Source: Allium sativum
Lineage: Eukaryota; Streptophyta; Magnoliopsida; Asparagales; Amaryllidaceae
Direction of reading: 5' to 3'
DNA: 64,000 nt
NCBI GenBank assembly: GCA_030737875.1
Contig: CM060912.1
Coordinates: forward strand, 332,060,731-332,124,730
Each line of letters begins with the position of its first letter. Positions within the stretch are counted from its first letter, which is position 1. Shown here in pieces: positions 60,191-64,000 of the stretch. Under the pieces are notes generated by a model. That model was not told the DNA's origin. It was given only the letters and a program-made list of their open reading frames with translations, and ran no database searches. The position numbers and the translations under genes were made by a program.

Positions 60191-61520
60191 GCATTAACAA
60201 ATCAATTAATGCCAATTAGGGTTAAGTCATGAACATGAAAAGACAACTTAACCAACTTGAACACGGTTTGTAGGGCTAAGTCATGAACTTGAAAACGACA
60301 ACACTTAGCCAACTTGACATGACACGTAGGCGGGTTAAGTCGCGAACTGAAATGACATACCTAACCATCTTGACATGACTAGACTAGAAAAGGATTAAGT
60401 CACGAATTACATGACTTAATCTGTTAGGCGGGTTAGGTCACGAATTACATGACCTAATCTATTAGGCGAAACCCTAGACACGACCCCTTTCAGCGGTAAC
60501 CCTCTAGAAGTATCAAGGTACCCTGGGGCTAGGCCGGGTGGGGCACGATTACTGGGCTGATTGTAAGAGGTGAACGACGGCAGTAGGGTACGCCAGTGTA
60601 GGTTCGGCGGACTACGATCGTGCACGTATCCGAGGCAGACACTGGGTATCCGTAGATTTATCTGTGCATCTTGAATCGTGTCAGGGGTTGGCACCCTAGG
60701 GCTGATACACCCGAAGGTGGACCCAGCACAAGTGACTACATTCGTGATTAGCCGAATGACATGGACACTTGACGAGCTAGAACTTGTAGGGAGCCGATCG
60801 ACTAGATAATCGCTCCGTAGGACCTCGTACTTGGGTCAGACCCCGTTTCAGGGTAATTTCATGACATTGGGCCATGGGATTTATTTTGTGATTAACTTGT
60901 GACATGGGCTTAGTATACTAGTGAAGTCGATGCAACGGATTTCGAACATGTGATGCTTTACTTGACTTGTCTTGACTTATCCTGATCACCTTAGTCTATC
61001 TTGTTCACCTTGACACCATTCTTAAGTTTATTTCCAGTTCATACATGACAGGTTGTTTTAACCGTTTCTACACTGAAAGTCACTAGAACTTACTCAGTCT
61101 TTATGACTGACCCTTTTCCTTTCGCATCTTTTTCTTTCGTTTCCCCCCCAGGTTCTCAGGGAGGGAATACCGCAGCTTGATCATTTTTCACATCCAGCTT
61201 GAAGAGAAAGAATGTATTACTTGGATCTTTTCCGTTTTGGACTATGGCTTTGGACAACAATTAGGGGACTTTTGCAGTTTATTTATGTTTTCTTCATGCT
61301 TCTTTAAATAATGTAATCAAGACAGTTATGATTTTGGGAAGTATTATGGCATGGTTTGTGTAACACGTATTTTGAAGAAATAAAAGTTGTTGTTTTCCGC
61401 TATTCAATAATATGTGTTATTATATCTGTCTTGTATATCTGTGACTTATACTTATAAACCTCCACCAAAATTAGGGCATTCCCTTTGAGAGTGACCCTAA
61501 CGGAGGTGGGGTGTTTCACT

Positions 61521-61702
61521 TGGTATCAGAGCATAGGTTTACCAGATAAGATAAAAAGTTTTGAAAATTTATTTTCAAAAGAAAATTTAAAGAAGCATTT
61601 TTAAAAGATAAAATATTATTTTATTTTAAAAAGGCAAAGTCCCCCAAAGCCATAGGTACTATCTTTTATCCTTCGTTTTGAATCTATCCTTCTTGTTTCA
61701 TC
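61521..61702 (+). other. Leader of C: primer-binding site and AT hairpin
   Basis: TGGTATCAGAGC at 61521-61532 is an exact primer-binding site. TTTTGAAAA pairs with TTTTCAAAA at 61559-61580, at a place similar to the AT hairpin of B. Confidence 0.85.
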
Positions 61703-62191
61703 ATGTCCGAAGAACTTAACTTGCCAGAGGGTGTACCAATACCTGGTTGGTTTAGACGATTCTTAGAAGCAAGGGCCACCCAGCCAGGTCCTACCGTTCC
61801 TCCTCCCCCAGTTGCAGGAAATCATCCAGCTGCAGCAGCACCTCTTCCTCCACCTCCTCCGCGGGGAAACACTTTTGCTAAGATATGTAAAGATTTTAAG
61901 GCTATGGGAGGAAAGGACTTTCATGGAACTGAGTCCTTCGTGGCAGCTAGGAATTGGCTGAAAGAAACCGAGGACTTATTTGTCATCTTTGAGGTAGAAG
62001 ATAGGCAGAAAGTACAATTGGCATTGTGGCTACTAAAGGGCGAGGCTTCCTACTGGTGGGAAGTCACTAATGCAGAAAGTCTAGTGGAAACATGGGAGGA
62101 CTTTAGGGCAAGGTTTGAGGCTAAATTTCTCTCAGAAGCTGAAAGGAGTCTTCAATTGGAATTTTTTTATTTCTTAAGCAAGGAAATATGA
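61703..62191 (+). pseudogene. Gag N-terminal part of C, frameshifted
   Basis: The ATG at 61703 starts MSEELNLPEGVPIPGW, like B. A proline/alanine-rich linker is followed by the capsid-type domain with WLKETEDLF, SYWWEV and FEAKFLSEAE. The frame is lost in a run of seven T at about 62162-62168, consistent with a one-base insertion, and continues in the next frame. Confidence 0.9.
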
Positions 62192-62645
62192 CAGTCAAAG
62201 AGTACGTTAATCAGTTCGACGAGCTGGCTAGGTTCGGACTAGACCTAGTCAACACCCCGCACAAAAAGGCTCTCCGCTTTGTCAAAGGGTTGAATGAGCC
62301 ATTACACAGTTTGGCCATGACCCATATACCCATGGGAGCTACGTACGAAAGGTTGGTGCAGATGACATTGCTGAACGAGGAAGATAAGGGCAAGAAGGAG
62401 ACAGAGGCAGAAAACTCTCAAGGGAAGAAAGAGGTCAAGCCTAACGATTCTAAGAATAAGAAGGTAGACTCCGAGAAGGGAGGCAAGAACAACAACTCAC
62501 GCGATAAAAGGAAATGCAATTACTGTGGTATGGAAGGGCACATAGCCAAGGATTGTAGAAAGAGGAAGAGAAAGCAAGGTGAATGTTTTCATTGTGGGAA
62601 GACTGGACACATCAGCAAAGACTACCCTGAGAAGCAGACCGGATC
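62185..62645 (+). pseudogene. Gag C-terminal part of C, truncated by D
   Basis: It continues the capsid domain (TVKEYVNQFDELARFG ...), then a Lys/Glu-rich linker and two zinc knuckles. The first (CNYCGMEGHIAKDC) is intact. In the second the last Cys is Tyr (CFHCGKTGHISKDY), a G-to-A change. The reading frame runs into the inverted LTR D. Confidence 0.9.
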
Positions 62646-64000
62646 TGAAACACCCCACCTCCGTTAGGGTCACTCTCAAAGGGAATGCCCTAATTTTGGT
62701 GGAGGTTTATAAGTACAAGTCACAGATATACAAGACAGATATAAGAACACATATTTGTAAACAGCGGAAGAACAACAAACTTTTATTTCATAAAGTCAAA
62801 TACGTGTTACAACAACATCCTTTCCAAAATCATAGCATAACACATAGCATAACACTTTCATAATCTGTCTTGAGTACATGATTTAAAGAAGCATAAATAA
62901 AACATAGATAAACTGCAAAAGCCCCATAGTGGATTGTCCAAAGCCATAGTTCAAAACAGGAAAGTCCAAGCGATACATTTCTCTTCTTCAAGCTGGATGT
63001 TGAGGCTGATCAAGCTGCTGTGTTCCCTCCCTGAGGACCTGGGGGGGGGGGAACGGAAGAAAGAAGACGAAAGAAAAGTAGAGTCAGACATAAAGCCTGA
63101 GTAAGTCTAGTACTACTTTGTCTATGAATAAAGAACTGGGTATGATAAGTAAAACAGGAAGTGGGCAAACACTATGAACTTGGTTAAGTTACCTAGGGTC
63201 GAATATACTATCGTACCCCATGTTAATCTCTGAACCCATATAAACTAGTTTCCAGTTTGCACCCCATAATCAGGGTGATGTGATCCATTCAATGATGATC
63301 GGCTCCTACTCGCATCGTTACATGTGTCTTACGGCCCCCGATGTCTGTAGTTACCTATGCTGGTCCCACCATGGGGTGTATCAAGTCCCATAGTGGCAAC
63401 CCGACACAACCTTAGAGTGCACAGGTATGCTACTGGTGTCCAGTGCCTTATTTTTCTGCGCCGGAGTGTGTGCACGCCCGCACTCCGTTAGAACCTACAC
63501 TGCTACACCACCGCCGTCGCTTTGACCTCTTACAATCAGCCCAGTAATCGTGCCCCACCCTGCCTAGTTTCAGGGTATCCTGATACACCGTTTAGGGTTA
63601 CTGCTGAAAAGGGTCCCCCGTTACTAGGTTTTCTATCTCTAGCCAACATGCTAAGTTGGTTAAGTGTTTCCTAACCTAACCCCACCAGTCCGTTTAGTTT
63701 AGTATGTTCCATTTTGATTAAGTCTTAAGTCCACTTAATCCTAACAATCCTGACTCAGCCTTAATTGTCTTATTAAGGCCCTGACCTCTCACATTAGACA
63801 GGTATTGTTGTGGCTGCCTGTTGCCGGTTGGTTCCGGGCAGTCTTACGCCACAACTCAGTCTAACCTCGGGTCCTTGCTGGGCTCCATGTTTAACCTCCC
63901 ACATTGGATAGGTATTGTTGTGACTACTGGACAGCCGGGCGGTTCCGGGCAGGTTTACATCACAACTCAAATCCAACCTCGGGTTAAACACATCGTATGT
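62646..64000 (-). mobile_element. Element D: LTR of the C family, inverted, runs off the window
   Basis: TGAAACACCCCACC is the complement of the end of LTR C, and the next several hundred bases match LTR C in reverse with clear divergence. GGATC at 62641-62645 would be the left target-site duplication. It contains the structured modules (63783-63986). Whether it is a solo LTR or the 3' LTR of a whole element cannot be seen. No coding signal; short ORFs are chance. Confidence 0.85.
63783..63986 (-). ncRNA. Tandem structured modules in LTR D (63783-63874, 63892-63986)
   Basis: Minus strand. Module one pairs TTAGAC with GTCTAA and GTTGTGGC with GCCACAAC. Module two pairs TTGGAT with ATCCAA and GTTGTGA with TCACAAC. 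Both keep CCCGAGGTT at the start and CTGCCCGGAACC in the loop. These differ from the stems of C, although C and D are one family. Confidence 0.75.

Larger units (their letters stand above)
58097..61518 (+). repeat. 5' LTR of C (3,422 bp)
   Basis: Starts TGTAACACCCCG and ends GGGGTGTTTCA before the primer-binding site. It holds the U3 block shared with A and B (about 58180-58270), E2F-type palindrome, GTCGAC array, TATA, a minisatellite (59275-59640), structured modules (59982-60190), degenerate TTAAGTC repeats (60220-60470), and the block shared with B and D (about 60480-60860). Confidence 0.9.
58097..62645 (+). mobile_element. Element C: chromovirus-type retrotransposon, 5' LTR and gag only, cut by D
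   Basis: A complete 5' LTR, primer-binding site, leader and most of gag are present, ending where inverted LTR D begins. The LTR motifs and Gag are close relatives of B. The rest of C, if it exists, lies beyond D outside the window. Confidence 0.88.

Noticed and set aside
62579..62863. 94-codon ORF crossing the C/D junction
   Set aside because: It spans the insertion boundary of two elements and is out of the gag frame.

Overview
The window is repeat DNA from a plant nuclear genome. The evidence is AT-rich sequence, long LTRs that begin TGTAA and end in CA, primer-binding sites matching initiator tRNA-Met, chromovirus-type gag-pol fragments (Tekay/Del-like, judged from the pol motifs and the integrase C-terminal chromodomain), and the plant-specific 'putative gypsy-type transposon' (Transposase_28) domain. 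I cannot name the species. I found no convincing host gene, tRNA, rRNA or CRISPR array. Nearly every base belongs to LTR retrotransposons, several of them nested.

Layout. (1) 1-9943: element A, a non-autonomous LARD-like element with ~4-kb LTRs and one decayed ORF; its 5' end is outside the window. (2) 9944-10369: short unassigned spacer. (3) 10370-42284: family F, minus strand, a recombined array LTR-internal-LTR-internal-truncated LTR, with LTRs up to 6.2 kb and only ~1 kb of non-coding internal DNA. (4) 18942-34027: element E, plus strand, inserted into the middle LTR of F with target-site duplication (TSD) AGGGC. E has 6.2-kb LTRs and an internal region reduced to gag, protease and the integrase C-terminal half; reverse transcriptase and RNase H are deleted. 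(5) 42285-44615 and 56122-~58096: a decayed Transposase_28-type element split by (6) element B, 44616-56116, a full-length minus-strand chromovirus with TSD GGCAG and recognisable gag, protease, RT, RNase H, integrase and chromodomain, all broken by frameshifts and TAG stops. (7) 58097-62645: element C, a plus-strand 5' LTR plus gag, cut by (8) element D, 62646-64000, an LTR of the same family in inverted orientation that runs off the window.

How the parts relate. A, B, C and D share LTR blocks and a polypurine-tract context, so A looks like a non-autonomous partner of the B/C lineage. F shares LTR blocks, leader hairpins and the polypurine tract with E, so F looks like a non-autonomous partner of the E lineage.

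The most interesting signals are non-coding. (i) A ~92-nt module occurs as a tandem pair in every LTR of A, B, C and D that covers that region (12 copies). Its stems change sequence but stay complementary. (ii) The promoters of A, B and C share an E2F-type palindrome, a phased array of GTCGAC hexamers and a TATA box, in that order. (iii) A tandem pair of hairpins lies in the leader of both E and F. (iv) In-frame stops across the decayed ORFs are almost all TAG, as expected if methylated CHG/CG cytosines had deaminated. All percentages and alignments here were judged by eye.
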